A DNA stretch of 64,000 bases from Salvator merianae (GCA_003586115.2 QVOM02000049.1:20319881-20383880); one strand, 5' to 3'. Positions 25,691 to 36,796 are shown, counted from the first letter of the stretch. The notes: generated by a model from the sequence alone, not told the origin. Numbers and translations are program-made.

Positions 25691-26894
25691 GTCACAATTG
25701 ACCAACTGTGGAAAAGCAAAATCGTGCTGTAAAAAAGTGTTATGTAAAAGAAGCCATATTTTACTAGCGTTGAAGCGAAACTGTCTTACCCAAAAGATGT
25801 TATGTAAGAGACAATTTGACCATACTTCATGGGAACAACCTTCCTTCAACCCCAAGGCAGTAGGTGTTAACGTTCTTCTGCATTGATGCAGGTGGAAGCT
25901 CTTGCTGCCTCCTTGAGACAAGGGACAGGTAACATCGACCTCAGAGCTGGATTTCCCACTCAGAGGTAGTCTTATTGATTCAGCTTGCAGCACTTGCCCT
26001 GGAGGCAGAGAAATTGGTCCCCACACATAGGCACCAACATGCATCAGGCTGGCCAGGGCAGTAGCTGTGGAAATGATCTCCCATGACAGCCAGGCTGCAT
26101 CTGAGTCAGCTCCCCTCCTGCTGGCTCCCACCTTCCCCTGTGAAGACACAAACCAAGGCCTAGCTGAAGGTGTCATTATCAAACTCACCAACTTGGGCTC
26201 TGAGAAACATGAAGCTGCACCAGGATTCAGAGAACTTTATTCAAAGGTGAACATGTTGGGTTGCTGATAGTCATTCAAAAGCACAGCGTTACACATCTGC
26301 AAAGCAGCTCCTCCCATCCCAGGTTCTGCAGGCTCCCAGAGACAGTTACTTCTTAATCATTCCTTGTAGCTCCTTCCTTTCTCATCACCTGTCTTTGAAC
26401 CACAAGACAATAACATCAGTCAGTCAGTCAGTCACATTCCACCACATCTGTCTGCCATGGGAACACTGGGTGCACCAGTCCGTCCAAAATGGATGGCAAG
26501 CGTGTCAAAGTGGAAGCTGAAGGCAAGGCTAAGATCATCTTGACATGCACTGACTTTAGGAACTTTTAATGGGCACCCAGGGCACTAGTGCTTTAGGCAT
26601 GGGGGAGACCTATCACCCTGAGGGTCTGTCAAAGGGGTTTTGGCCTTGCAATGGGAATGTGGCCTATGTCTGCTTCTACTCTTCCCCCACATTAAATTCT
26701 GCTTATTGAGAATCTATAGTATGCCTCTCTTCCTAACCCAATCTACCCTGGGTTCACCTTGATTAGTAAAGTGACCCTTAGTTTAAAAGTTAAGTTCCAA
26801 TGTTTGCACAGAATTTGAGACTTCCTGATATGTTTGAATATGTGTTCAGAGCCGGAACAGGTTCCATAATAAATTGACGGACTAGGAAAAAACC
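25691..26894. other. Unassigned; AATAAA on minus strand
   Basis: The minus strand stays open for 208 codons (26191 to 25565), but this frame enters the SINE at 25505-25690 and has no family resemblance. A minus-strand AATAAA lies at 26236-26241. An unrecognised LTR or repeat is possible. (agtc)n-like words occur at 26418-26434. Confidence 0.4.
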
Positions 26895-27100
26895 TCATTA
26901 TGCTTAGTAAGGTTGAGGAGAAGCAGAAGCAGAAGAAGGTGGATGGTGGACAAGTTCAAAGAGATTACTAGAAAGTCCTTGGAAAGGCTAAGAAATCTTA
27001 CTTAAGTGGGATCAAGATGTTATTTGTTCACACAGTTACTAGGAGTCAGATCCAACAGCACAGCATCTAACAACAAAAACAGCAGTAGAAATCTAGATGA
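26895..27100 (+). mobile_element. RTE-like LINE ORF2 C-terminal fragment
   Basis: Frames spelling MLSKVEEKQKQKKVDGG, then EITRKSLERLRNLT, then FVHTVTRSQIQQHS resemble the end of an RTE-type reverse transcriptase and change frame at least twice. It ends with an (aac)n-like stretch at about 27070. The family assignment is by memory only. Confidence 0.45.
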
Positions 27101-27439
27101 ATGCAATAGTGGATTTAAAAGGCATTAGTAAGAGTTAATGTGTCAGTGCCATCCTGTATCATCATCTTGAAAACGGAATTTTCTCAAGGCACTTGGCTGA
27201 GATATTTGGGTTTTTGGGTTGGTGAAGCGAGGAGGTGGTAAGCAGCCCCCACTCACAACACTTACTGTGAAGGCCCCTAGGAGTAATGATGGTGACTGAT
27301 AACGCATGTGGAAAACAGAGCTGGAATTTGGCTTGCGCAGGTGATCTCACACACCATGGGAGCAGAGTCCTCTAAGAGCCACACCTGTATTCCAGAGAAG
27401 AAGCTTCCCCCTTTCCCCTGTTGAATCATTCTCAGCCTC

Positions 27440-27715
27440 CACTAAGCTTGGCTTTTCTCACAGCTGAGCTGTGGGTGTGGAGAGAACGAAGAGCAGGCGC
27501 TTCCACCCTCCATTATGCCATCTACAAAACTGAAAACATAAATTAGCTTGCACTGGCATGTGTCTGCTCACTCTTACCTGGCAGGTTGTTCGATTTAAAA
27601 CAACTGAGATGCACAGAATGCAACCCAATGCTACAAGGCAATCTAATCGAAGGGCGTTTCTGCAATTACTTTTAAGCCAGTCTACGAAGAGATTCTGTGG
27701 CCTCACTTTTCCACA
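27440..27715. promoter_or_regulatory. Candidate conserved non-coding element
   Basis: Complex unique-looking sequence with cacagctgagctgtggg, a perfect palindromic core around CAGCTGAGCTG, and ataaattagc and gcaatctaatcg. No repeats or coding features. Confidence 0.3.
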
Positions 27716-27774
27716 TGGTGGACTGGTTTAAGGGAGGCATGCCCATGCATTGGATGGAGTGAGGCCTGGACTAG

Positions 27775-27935
27775 GCAGCCAATATGGCCACTAAACTGGG
27801 ATACTGGTAGACCTTTTTAAAAAAAGTCTACCGGTGGAATAGGGGCTGCTAGAATGAAACAGGGAGGGTGTGTTGAAGGCTGTATGCTTCCATATTCCAG
27901 TTTAGTGGGGGACCCATTTTGGTGGAATACCAAAT
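27775..27935. mobile_element. Possible inverted-repeat element
   Basis: The hairpin actggtagac / gtctaccggt (27804-27834) encloses an A/T tip. The outer pair is ccactaaactggg with attccagtttag. Boundaries were not resolved. Confidence 0.4.
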
Positions 27936-28202
27936 TGCACCACCTAAAAGGGTCCCCTGGAGTTCTGTAGCCCAGGAACCTATGTTCCTAGGCCATAGGT
28001 GAAAGTGAACACTGGCTCTGAAGATCATATTATCCCCAGAGGTGGCTCAGCGGCTGTGCCAGAACAGCTGCCAAATACGGTCAGCTTGTTCCAGAAGAGC
28101 TGCCCCCCTTCAGCTGCTGGGCCCTTCCAGCTTGACACGGTCTTGCTGGAATGATACAGAAAGGGAAGTGTAGAAATGCCTAAAGTTCTATTGCAAATTT
28201 TG

Positions 28203-28382
28203 GATGATTCGTACTGGCCAGTGTACCATGACCAGCAAGCATTCTAGGAGCCGCCCTTCCATACACTAGTGCAGTCTAAGGGAGGCCCCACCTAGTACCT
28301 CCCTTAGTCTGAACCAGCATGCAGAAAGGATGCTCCTAGTTCACTTGCTGGTCCCAGTACACTGGCCAGTGCAGAATCGTCT
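28203..28382. mobile_element. Fold-back element, 185-bp family, copy 3
   Basis: Best preserved ends of the family: tactggccagtgtacc near the left end pairs with gtacactggccagtgc at the right. The inner gcagtctaagggagg pairs with cctcccttagtctg. Predicted to form a hairpin with arms of about 85 bp. Confidence 0.85.
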
Positions 28383-28970
28383 TTTGACTCACACCCAACT
28401 AACAGTTAACCTGAGGCAATGCAATTTCTTCCTCCATTTTGTTTAAGGAAAAAAGAAAATTTGACTAGAAAATGTCTGGCACAGAAGAATCAGATTAAGC
28501 AATAAAGGCCTCAGGCAGATGCCCTGCTCCCTCTTTGTCCTTACTTGAACATGGTCCAAATTCCGTGGCCACAATTCAAGTTCCTCTTTGGTGTCCCCAT
28601 ATTTTCTAGGATAGACAAACTCTGCTCCTCCAGATGCTGCTGAGGACAACGCCCATCATTTCTTGCTATGGTCAGGCTGGCTAGGGCTTGTGGAAATTAT
28701 AGTTGTGGATGCAAGAGTTTGAACCCAATAGCTGTGATATCAATGAGAGACATTTCCTGTCTCTGGAGCCCAGTCTCTTCCTCGAACCAGGCCTTCATGC
28801 CTGAATGCTTCCAAAACTATGCTTAAATAAGCTGTAGCAGTTCTTCTGCTCTTTGGGTCCCTCCAGACAGCACAGGGGAAAAGCTAGCTTTTAAGAAGGG
28901 TTGGCATTACCCTGCAATGGAGGAAAAAGCCTCCACCAGATTGGACATCCAGGAACTGACAATAACTGCC

Positions 28971-29050
28971 CCTTCCCTTCCCTTTCCTTTCCTTTCCTTT
29001 CCTTTCCTTTCCTTTCCTTTCCTTTCCTTTCCTTTCCTTTCCTTTCCTTT
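28971..29050. repeat. (CCTTT)n microsatellite
   Basis: About 15 pentamer units, a pure pyrimidine tract on the plus strand. It creates long lysine/glutamate- or serine/phenylalanine-repeat reading frames that are not genes. Confidence 0.97.
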
Positions 29051-29459
29051 CGCTTCCCACACTCAGCAAGTTTCTGGGTGTCTGGACCACAGCATATACC
29101 AAAGACCAGATCTTCCAGCAAAATGCCACCACTTTAAATATTGTGTGGAAATTCCTTCACAATCTTTAATCCAGATTTTGGAGGCGTTATGCTGACAGGA
29201 GCCTGCCATTGTGTTGGGGATGTGTGCTGGACCCACCAGGATGCCAGCACAATGCTGCCACTTTTACCCCATCTTACTTGGCTCTGTTCTCTGTCTTGAT
29301 TCCTGTGACTTTTTCCTTTTGATCCTATAAGCTGTGCTCTTGGATTTTATTCTCTTAAAAACTGAAGAGCAATACACAAAAGTTTTAAAATGAAATAATA
29401 ATAAACAATCTCATTATCAGCACATTTGTGAAGTGACATGACTATGTGTATTTGCAGTA

Positions 29460-29890
29460 TATCAGCAGGAAGAAAATGATGCAATTAGTCCTAATATTTG
29501 GGGTTTGCACATGAGAACCGAGGTGAAAAAAATCCCTTGGTCGAATCTGCCTCTCTGCATGTAAAATTACGCAAAAGCCTGAAATTGGAAAATACAGAAT
29601 GTTTAGCTCCGTTTCCTGGGGTGGAGGAGAATCTCTGTGAAGTTCAAGCCGGAGTTTCTCCAGTCATTAGTAGGAATAGCGGCCATCAAAATGAGTTATG
29701 CGAATACAGATAAAATGCTTAGTTGGAGATTCCTTTGCTTTTCACCCATGAAGCCATCTGTTTTATCTCTTGTGCTTCAGAATGGATCACTTGCTGCAGT
29801 CTTTGTAACAGGAAACACAGCAAAGTACGTTCTAGTTAAAGTACCAAATCAGAGCACCCTATACATTTGGTTAGCAATCACATACAGACT
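29460..29890. promoter_or_regulatory. Candidate conserved non-coding element
   Basis: About 430 bp with no repeat resemblance and varied composition. Includes ctgcatgtaaaattacgc, gccatcaaaatgag and tatgcgaatacag. Its two open frames of 71 and 88 codons overlap out of phase and have no recognisable domain. Confidence 0.3.
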
Positions 29891-30359
29891 TCAAAATAAC
29901 TGAGGTTTGCTGGTGGACTAAAGGAAGTGAGCAATTCAAACAGATCTATATTTGGAATTAAAGTTCTGAGGCACCTAAGTCAGGGATTGGGGCCATTCTT
30001 GGCTACTTGACTAAAGCATACATCCCACTGATGTCAATGGGACTTTCTCTTGAGTAGAGGTGTGTAGCAGGATTATATTAGAAACTCTTGATTTAGAGAC
30101 ACAAATTTCTTGTTGAAATTTCTCACCTTTTGATGGTACAGTAGTTCCTTTTTAGGGGTGGCTGGCAGAGCAGGATACCCTGGAAGTTCCTGGTACTAGT
30201 GGGCACCATTCTGTGCCAGCAAATCTCTCTTGGATCCAACCCGTTTTGAAACTGCCATCCTGTGCTAGCAAATCTCTCTTGGATCCAACCCATTTTGGAA
30301 CTGTCTTGAGAATCAATGAGAAAACAATATTCACAGCTACAGGGCAATGATGGTCATTT

Positions 30360-30640
30360 GTGTCTCATTTTCATTTTTGTAAATAGGCTGTCAGAATGGA
30401 TCGCTCTGACAACCACCGAGCACCGATGGCAATCGAGTTCTCAGAGCATACTAGCTGCTTCATGCTACCCTCATCTACCAACTGTAATTAGGACAGTGGG
30501 CAGAGCAATCGTAATCTAATAGACATGCCAGAAGCCAGTTACACCTGCCTTTGAGCACTCATTTGCAGGCTGCTTTCAGTCAGGTTGAGCAAACAATGTC
30601 ACATTGGTTCTCTGGGTTTGCTCTTTTTCCTGCAGGTGTT
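30360..30640. promoter_or_regulatory. Candidate conserved non-coding element
   Basis: Contains actgtaattaggac (TAATTA at 30485-30490), agcaatcgtaatctaatag, gaacaatg-like Sox words (caaacaatgtcac) and an E-box-rich cacctgcc. No transposon ends. Confidence 0.32.
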
Positions 30641-30679
30641 TCGCTACCAAACTAGGTAGCATCATCAGTGCAAGTGAGG

Positions 30680-30745
30680 ACCCACTCTGAGACCTTTGGG
30701 TGAAGGGCAGGATATAAATACTCAAATCAATAAAATTTAAAAATT
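30680..30745 (+). mobile_element. L2-like LINE terminal tail
   Basis: A short tail, ctctgagacctttgggtgaa, gggcaggatataaatac and ending in caataaaat, matching the L2 tail seen inverted at 62056. Confidence 0.5.
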
Positions 30746-30778
30746 TGCTCTTTAGACACTGCAATTGCATGCCCTCAG

Positions 30779-30830
30779 CCCCTCCCTCCCTCCCTCCCTC
30801 CCTCCCTCCTTCCTTCCTTCCTTCCTTCCT
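30779..30830. repeat. (CCCT)n/(CCTT)n microsatellite
   Basis: Seven CCCT-type units pass into six CCTT units. It is a pyrimidine-only tract of about 52 bp. Confidence 0.95.
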
Positions 30831-31331
30831 TTTTATGGCTTTTATTTTTCAATATAATATCCCTTCATGTCAATACACTTGCTCAAATGATGGTGAAATA
30901 TTCTGATCTCCTCAGGAAAAAGAAATATTTTTTACCCCATTTTCTGCAGATTTCTTCACCTCCTCACACACAACCATCTGTAAACAGGAAAAATATTTGT
31001 TGTAGAGATTTGAAACTTGGCAGTTGTTAAGTAAATATACTACAACATCAAAAATGTGCACCCATAAAATAGTATTACTTTCCTGTTTGGATTAGGACTT
31101 AATGATCAACCTCGTGTAAATGAGTGGTTCGCTGACCAAGATAATATTGTTAAAGGATCAGAATGTTGCATCATTGTTTGCATACCTGTATTGAGCTGAA
31201 GGAAGATTATGGCTTTACCCAAACAGCTGACAAAAAGGCTGTCTCTGGATGCGAAGACGAATGGAAATTGCCCCAGTAATTCACCTCCTTTCTCTGCCAT
31301 TAGTCTGCACCACTGCATGGGAAATAAAATG

Positions 31332-31501
31332 GGCTGCAATCCACTTTCAGAGTTGATTCTCGTCCCCAGCAGCTAGGACAGCTCCAGGGGCAGATGCATG
31401 GCTCTGGGAATGTCTTTTGGCCAGTTGCATGTGGGCCCATTTGTCTACCAAGTCTTAGGGACACCCAAGGAGTCACCCCTATTAGCCACATGGATGCAGC
31501 C
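31332..31501. mobile_element. Short inverted-repeat element, GGCTGCA-ended
   Basis: 170 bp, starting GGCTGCAATCCAC and ending ccacatggatgcagcc. Only the outer 15 bp or so are clearly inverted repeats. The ends equal those of the element at 34551. Confidence 0.5.
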
Positions 31502-31669
31502 TATAAATTACATGGCTCCAGGTTATTTGCTTTTGCATTAGGATTGGGACTTAATGATCATCCCTTGTAACGAAGTGGGGATTTGAACTCAGAAACTCTT
31601 AAATCTTCAACCAGACAGGGTAAATGGGACAATGAAAAATAATCAGAGGCTCCTTCCAGCACATTTTAT

Positions 31670-31765
31670 TTCTTTATTTATTTATTACGAATTTATAGCC
31701 TGCCCTTCACCAAAAGGTCCCAGGAGAGGCCACAGATTAAAAAGAAGAAGATTAAAATATATAAA
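31670..31765 (-). mobile_element. L2-like LINE terminal tail
   Basis: Begins with (ttta)n at 31670-31686, then atttatagcctgcccttcac and aggtcccaggagaggcc, the inverse of an L2/CR1-like 3' end. Only the last 100 bp or so are present. Confidence 0.55.
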
Positions 31766-32452
31766 GCACTCTTAAAACATAACTCTTCCCCCACTACGTC
31801 CCCTCCAAAACTCCTCCCTCTCAATGTGAATATTGGTTCCAACAATGTGTCAATCACTAGGGACTGCCCATGTTCCATTCTGTGATCCTGCGCAAATGCA
31901 CAAACATCAAGGCATGTGCTCCACTGCAAAGCTGTAGAGGAACCCCTCCCTTCTCCTTTCCGTTGCTTAGATTTTGCTTTAAAAATTCAACTGGAAAAGA
32001 AGTGCTACTAGGTGCAGCACTGCTATGCTGCATGGCCAGGAAAATAATGTTTAAATGTAAGTTTCAGAAAGGCTAGGGCTAGAAAGCACTGCAGGGGTAT
32101 TCCAACGTAGCTCTTTAAAAAAAAAAAATGTGGGAACTTAGGAGCTGTATTCCCACTTTCCTCATTCAGGGAGAAAAAGGATGAAACACCCTTTCATCCT
32201 CCCCTGTATCTCCCACAACCCGTCTCTTGAAATGTGGAATATGGGCAATCCTGAAAGAAAAATACCTTAGAAGAAGCACTGTGCTTTCCCTGCAGAAAAT
32301 ACAGAATAGAAAGGAAATACTGCCCATTAGTCACAAGATCACATATTTTGGTGTGATCTCCCTGCTATGGAAACTGATGCAATGTGAGATAAAACCTGTA
32401 GTGTTGCAAGCCTCAATATAAACAAAAGAACCCCCAAATGTCCCATTACTTA

Positions 32453-33696
32453 GGCCCGTTCCGACATCGTAAATTTAATCCATATCGGAAGAGTACAAGG
32501 ACTGAATTCGTCTCTGGTCGTTCCCACAGTTTACAGTTTAACAGTTTAACACGGACTCAATTCATACCTGCTCGTTTCCACACTGATATTTCCCGTGCTT
32601 GGCACGGAGAAACAATACCTTTTCTGCCTCCAAATCCCTTGCCAAATTCCCCTCCCCATGCAGTCAGTGATTGGCTGCAGTCCCAACGTTCAAATCTTGA
32701 TGTCACAGGGGCGGGAAAGTCAAGCTCCACTCTCTGTATGTCCACGCTGCTGCCTCAGAACATGGATTCACTTGGCAGCGTTAGTAGTCATTCGCCATTT
32801 GCTCCTTCTCCCCACTACAGCCTCTATCTACACAAGCAGAACTTTAAAACTATGTTCCGCAAGCTTTTTAAAGGGCTTTTTAAAGGGCTTTTTAAAAGGC
32901 TTTTTAAAGGGCTTTTTAAAGGGCTGATGGATTTCTGCTTCCTTGCAAGTGCACATTTGCGCAATTGCGCAATTTAAAAGTAGTGCAAAAGCAGGGAGAG
33001 GTCCGTAAGGAAGGGAAAAAGTGGGGAGGGAACGTGGGGGGGCTCTACTATCTTGACAGTGCAGTTCATCGCCAGCAAATGGACTCTGCCTCATCTTCCC
33101 CCGAGACATCCACAGCAGCATGTGTCCCTGCTGCGTAGCTGTGTGCTGACGACGGCAAAACTCATCTTGAGTGGCTTCTTTGTTGGGGCAAGAGGACTGC
33201 AACCCCAAACAGGTGCAGTTTATTTTTTGGTTTAAAGAGCAGACGGAAGTGGAGGAAGCCTTTAATTTCTTCCTGGCAGTGTTGAATGGGGGATAAAGAA
33301 AGAGAAAGGACCGCAGCTTAGCGAAGTAAAAAGGAGGGCGGTTTCTTTTCCCCCTGGCAGCGACGGAAGGGGGGATAATGGAGGCAGAGAAAACTACTGC
33401 GCTTCCTGCCCACCCACAAAGTCTGTCATTGGACGCCACAAAATGGGGCTCCCTCCCTCTGCACCCCCCCAAAAAAGTACAGTCCCTCCCAAATAGTCTC
33501 TTTCCCCGTTCCCACATCACAAAGTAAAGTGCGCTAACACTCTGGAACGGCTTGAGACTTCATTAAATCCGAATACAAAGTAGTCCGGATTTTGCCGATA
33601 TAGTCCAGAAAAACTACGGAACGGCAAGATCATGTCGGGAAAGCGGGAACTGAAGACGGCCTGTAAACTGATTAAATGCCATGTCGGAACGCGGCC
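32453..33696. mobile_element. 1244-bp terminal-inverted-repeat element without transposase
   Basis: The left end GGCCCGTTCCGACATCG and right end CATGTCGGAACGCGGCC are inverted repeats, and similarity extends over about 35 bp (aatttaatc / gattaaatg). Flanking triplets are TTA and ATA, so the target duplication is unclear. The interior is CG-richer than its surroundings and carries five 12-bp tandem units (32864-32925) and a TTGCGCAA double palindrome (32957-32972). The long open frames inside do not resemble a transposase. Confidence 0.75.
32864..32925. repeat. Tandem repeat, five 12-bp units, inside the 1244-bp element
   Basis: The unit is CTTTTTAAAGGG, repeated five times with one variant (AAAAGG). 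Each unit holds TTTAAA, itself palindromic. It is open in several frames because its length is a multiple of three. Confidence 0.85.
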
Positions 33697-34296
33697 ATAG
33701 AAATGCAATAAGGTAGCAGTTGTGTATGGAGTATTATGATGAAGGTTAGTCACTAAAAGGACTTTTGGGACTGGTTTTTGGAATTGCTGCCAAATCAAAA
33801 CCCCATTCAATCATCTACACTGTTAGAAAATGTTTGATTTATTTGTACCTAATGTTTTGCAAATTCAGGTTTCCTTGAAGCCCCGCTGCAGACAAAGAGT
33901 TTGGGCAGAGCTGGTCACTGCCCTCTAGTGTCTTTTCCTTTCATTATTCTCACACACCTAGATCACTGTATTTGGCAAAAGCAAGATAAGCACTGATCCT
34001 GCCCTGAAATGGGGGGGCAGCATGGTCTTGACTCCCATTTGTGGATCTTGGTCACTGTCCTATCCCCTTTCAACCTTGCGGCACCAGAGTTAATTCTATC
34101 CAAGTCCAGTCAAGTGTTCCTTGTTTGTGCTCTGCTAGTGCTTAAGTCAAGGAAGTTTTTGTTTAATTTCTAAAATCAGTATGTCCTGTCAGGCTAAGGC
34201 ACAACCAGTGATCAGTACGGAAATGTTGGCCTCCCAGCTGGGGAAAGTTCTTAGAGTAACTCATTTGGCACTTTTTGATCTTTTGGTTGCCAGGCA
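33697..34296. other. No gene recognised
   Basis: Intergenic, with no repeat or coding features that I can support. Confidence 0.5.
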
Positions 34297-34358
34297 AAGA
34301 TGATGATGATGATGACGATGATTATCATTATCATTACTATCATTATTATTATTAATAA
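34297..34358. repeat. (GAT)n/(ATT)n microsatellite
   Basis: Imperfect trinucleotide run (gatgatgatgatg, then attatcattatc and attattattatt). Confidence 0.9.
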
Positions 34359-34550
34359 TTTTCAAATTTGCTAAACACTTAACTTTAAATCTAAAATCTT
34401 TTTGTGCCATAGCAGATATTGAAGATGATATTGTTCTCTGCTGTATTCACACATTTTTCATAGCTGCTTTTATTTCTGGTGGTGGGGAATTCGGTACTAA
34501 AAGGCAGATATCTATTATTATCAAATAATCCAGGTTCCAAGGGATTTTTA

Positions 34551-34780
34551 GGCTGCATCCACACATATTTTTAAAAAGGGACTGAAAAGCCACATAGAGG
34601 TAATAACACCCACACCCTACTGCCTCTAGTCTCCATTAAAAACCGGAAAATGCACTTCCCACGTGCATTCTCTGGCCTTTAATGTGAGTTAGAGGTGGGA
34701 TGGATTCACTAGCATCCATATGCTCCTACCTCTAAGCTGCTTTTGAGCTGCCTTTTTTTCTAATGTGTGCAGACGTAGCC
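34551..34780. mobile_element. Fold-back element, 230-bp family
   Basis: Begins GGCTGCATCCACACAT and ends ATGTGTGCAGACGTAGCC, inverted repeats with few mismatches. The inner region shares aatgcacttcccacg, tctctggcctttaatgtg and tacctctaagctgctttt with 4436-4640. Confidence 0.8.
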
Positions 34781-35989
34781 TCAGAGGCACCTCTGTTCTG
34801 CCCTGAGCTTTCATGAACCACGTGATGTGTGCAGTACAGGACGCACCTTCTGGAGATGCTCAGAGCTGTTCTACCAGCTCATCTGGTGCTGCCCAAACAC
34901 AGTTAGGCTGTAACTTTCATTTCAGCAATTAACATTTTCTTGTGGCACACCTATGCCTGGAGCGCTTCATTATTTGGCATTACCCTGATGAGAATGGATG
35001 AAATATTGCAAGCAGAGAGTAAACTCAGGATACAAGTATATAGCTCTTGACATGCAACCAAGAAGCCTGAAGTAGCTACTGTTCATAAGAAAAAAGAAAA
35101 GGAAAACAATTACTGTGTATGAGAAATAATGGTTATTTAATCAACGATTAGAATGAAAATACACATAAAGTTTGGAAATAAGTCATGTTTCCCTTTCTTT
35201 GAGCGTGGACCCAGCACCACAGATCCTGATCTGCTGGTTAAAAGTTGGACATCACATGCATTGCTGATTTTTGTTTGTTTATCACTTATGGATAATATAG
35301 GCTTTACAATACTTGTACATGTCCATGGTAGTGTACTGACTGAAGTGTTCAGAATTCAATCCCTGTTTGGCTGTGAAGACTTAGGTCAGTCACTTGCTGA
35401 AGCCAGATGTAACTCCTCAGGAGCTCTGCGGGTGTGATGTTCACATTTCTAAGCCCCCAATCAGCCCCTGAGCCTCCACAGCTGGCTCCAAGAGGGGCTT
35501 ACCTGTATGTCAAGTAAAAGTATTCTCAGGGCAGATGTGGCAACAGAAGCACGCCTTCTCCTCCCTCAGTGTAGAAGCATAGAGAAGGAAGGTGTAGCTT
35601 AACTAGCCTCCATTTCTGCAAGGATCACCTTGGAGGACCAAAAAATGGTCAGTTACAGACTTAGTGGGTCCTAATGGAAACATCGCTGCTGTGTGAGGAG
35701 TCCCCCTTGCAGCAGCAATACAGGTCCTGCATCTGGGTGAATGGCATTTGTATGCCTTGCTGTTTACCCTAGCAACAGATCCTGCACTGTCCACCCAAAT
35801 AGTCATCTATTCCTGGGGTTGTGCAAATGCAGGCACAGCCTATTTTATTGGGCGATGAGGAAGATAAAATGAGGATGAGGAGAGAGCTGCGCACATCATC
35901 AACAAGAAAGATGAGAGATGAATACAATAAATGAAGAGTTTACATTTCTCTATTTTTAGCAGCAAATATACATCTTACTAATATTAATC
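34781..35989. other. No gene recognised
   Basis: Intergenic. An open frame of 94 codons at 35153-35437 has no recognisable domain and no sign of splicing. Confidence 0.5.
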
Positions 35990-36790
35990 TGCTCTTCACC
36001 AAACTCCACTCCAATTAAGAAATGTAGGTTTAGGTCTACCTCTGCTGCTAGACCCATTAGGCAGCAAGTTGCTTCCAATGGATTTGATTGGTTGTGATGG
36101 TTTCCCTGTCTTCCCATGTGATACCAATGTTTTGTCCAGTCTGCTTTGAATATTTTGTATCAAGTCTTATGTGGTTTGCCATCCGTCCTCCACCCTTCAG
36201 ATAATCTACAACACACTGCAGTCTTTGCACAGTGCTTGTCTGGCAGAATTAAAATGTGTCCAGAAAAGCAAACTGAAACTCTGCATGCTGCCATGGTGTC
36301 CTGATTCATAAGTTCTCATTGTTGGTAATTTGGTTGTGATAGGTGGCACCGAGGATCTTTTGTAGGCAATACAGGTGGGTTTCTGTGCTACCCATAGTCA
36401 GCATAATGTAATTGATAAAATGATAGTATTGCAAAATCATAAGTTTGACTTAGTGTCAGTAGTTGATGCTGGTGCATTGGGCATAGTTGTTAGAATGTTG
36501 GCTGCACTTTTCCAGTTCTGCAGTTAACATCTATAGTGACATCTCTGTCACTAGAGAGGATGCAACATAGAGTTGTAAACTGCTGCACATTTTGATGAGA
36601 TGGCATCTGAACGTCTGACAACAATTGTGGGCTCTCACGAGCATTTCCAGCGTGCATGATCTTCATTTTGTCAGTACTTTTTGCCAGCTCTACTTTGCCA
36701 GCCTCCTTTTCCAAATTAGTAGTCATATCCTGTAGGCAGTTGCTTGTTTCTGCTAACAATGCCATATCAACTGCAAAGTCAAAATCTGGA
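35990..36790 (-). pseudogene. Non-LTR reverse transcriptase remnant with mutated active site
   Basis: The minus-strand frame around 36790-36490 reads DFDFAVDMALLAETSNCLQD and on to STDKMKIMHAGNA. This matches the palm of non-LTR reverse transcriptases, where FADD is expected; here the first catalytic Asp is Val. Further along, towards 36000, segments such as RTDGKPHKT and ADWTKHWYHMGRQ read in another frame, so it has frameshifts. The family (RTE- or L2-like) is undecided. A (CA)n repeat lies next to its right end. Confidence 0.6.
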
Positions 36791-36796
36791 ATTTAA

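Noticed and set aside
26400..26560. Segment starting ggaacactgggtgcaccagt as a processed pseudogene
   Set aside because: The words atggatggcaagcgtgtc and gtggaagctgaagg looked gene-like, but no extended frame or known protein could be supported.
28884..29195. Four open frames of 76-92 codons with GKERK or LSFPF repeats
   Set aside because: They are produced by the (CCTTT)n microsatellite, whose unit and its complement contain no stop in these frames.
32438..32977. 179-codon plus-strand frame with FKGL repeats
   Set aside because: It begins outside the 1244-bp element, crosses the terminal inverted repeat and is kept open by the 12-bp tandem array. No domain was recognised.
32828..33520. 230-codon minus-strand frame
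   Set aside because: It lies within the 1244-bp DNA element, ends in KPFK repeats from the tandem array and has no transposase motif. Kept only as part of the finding on that element.
36490..36765. 91-codon frame as a host gene
   Set aside because: The sequence is a retroelement reverse transcriptase (AVDMALLAETSN), not a host gene.
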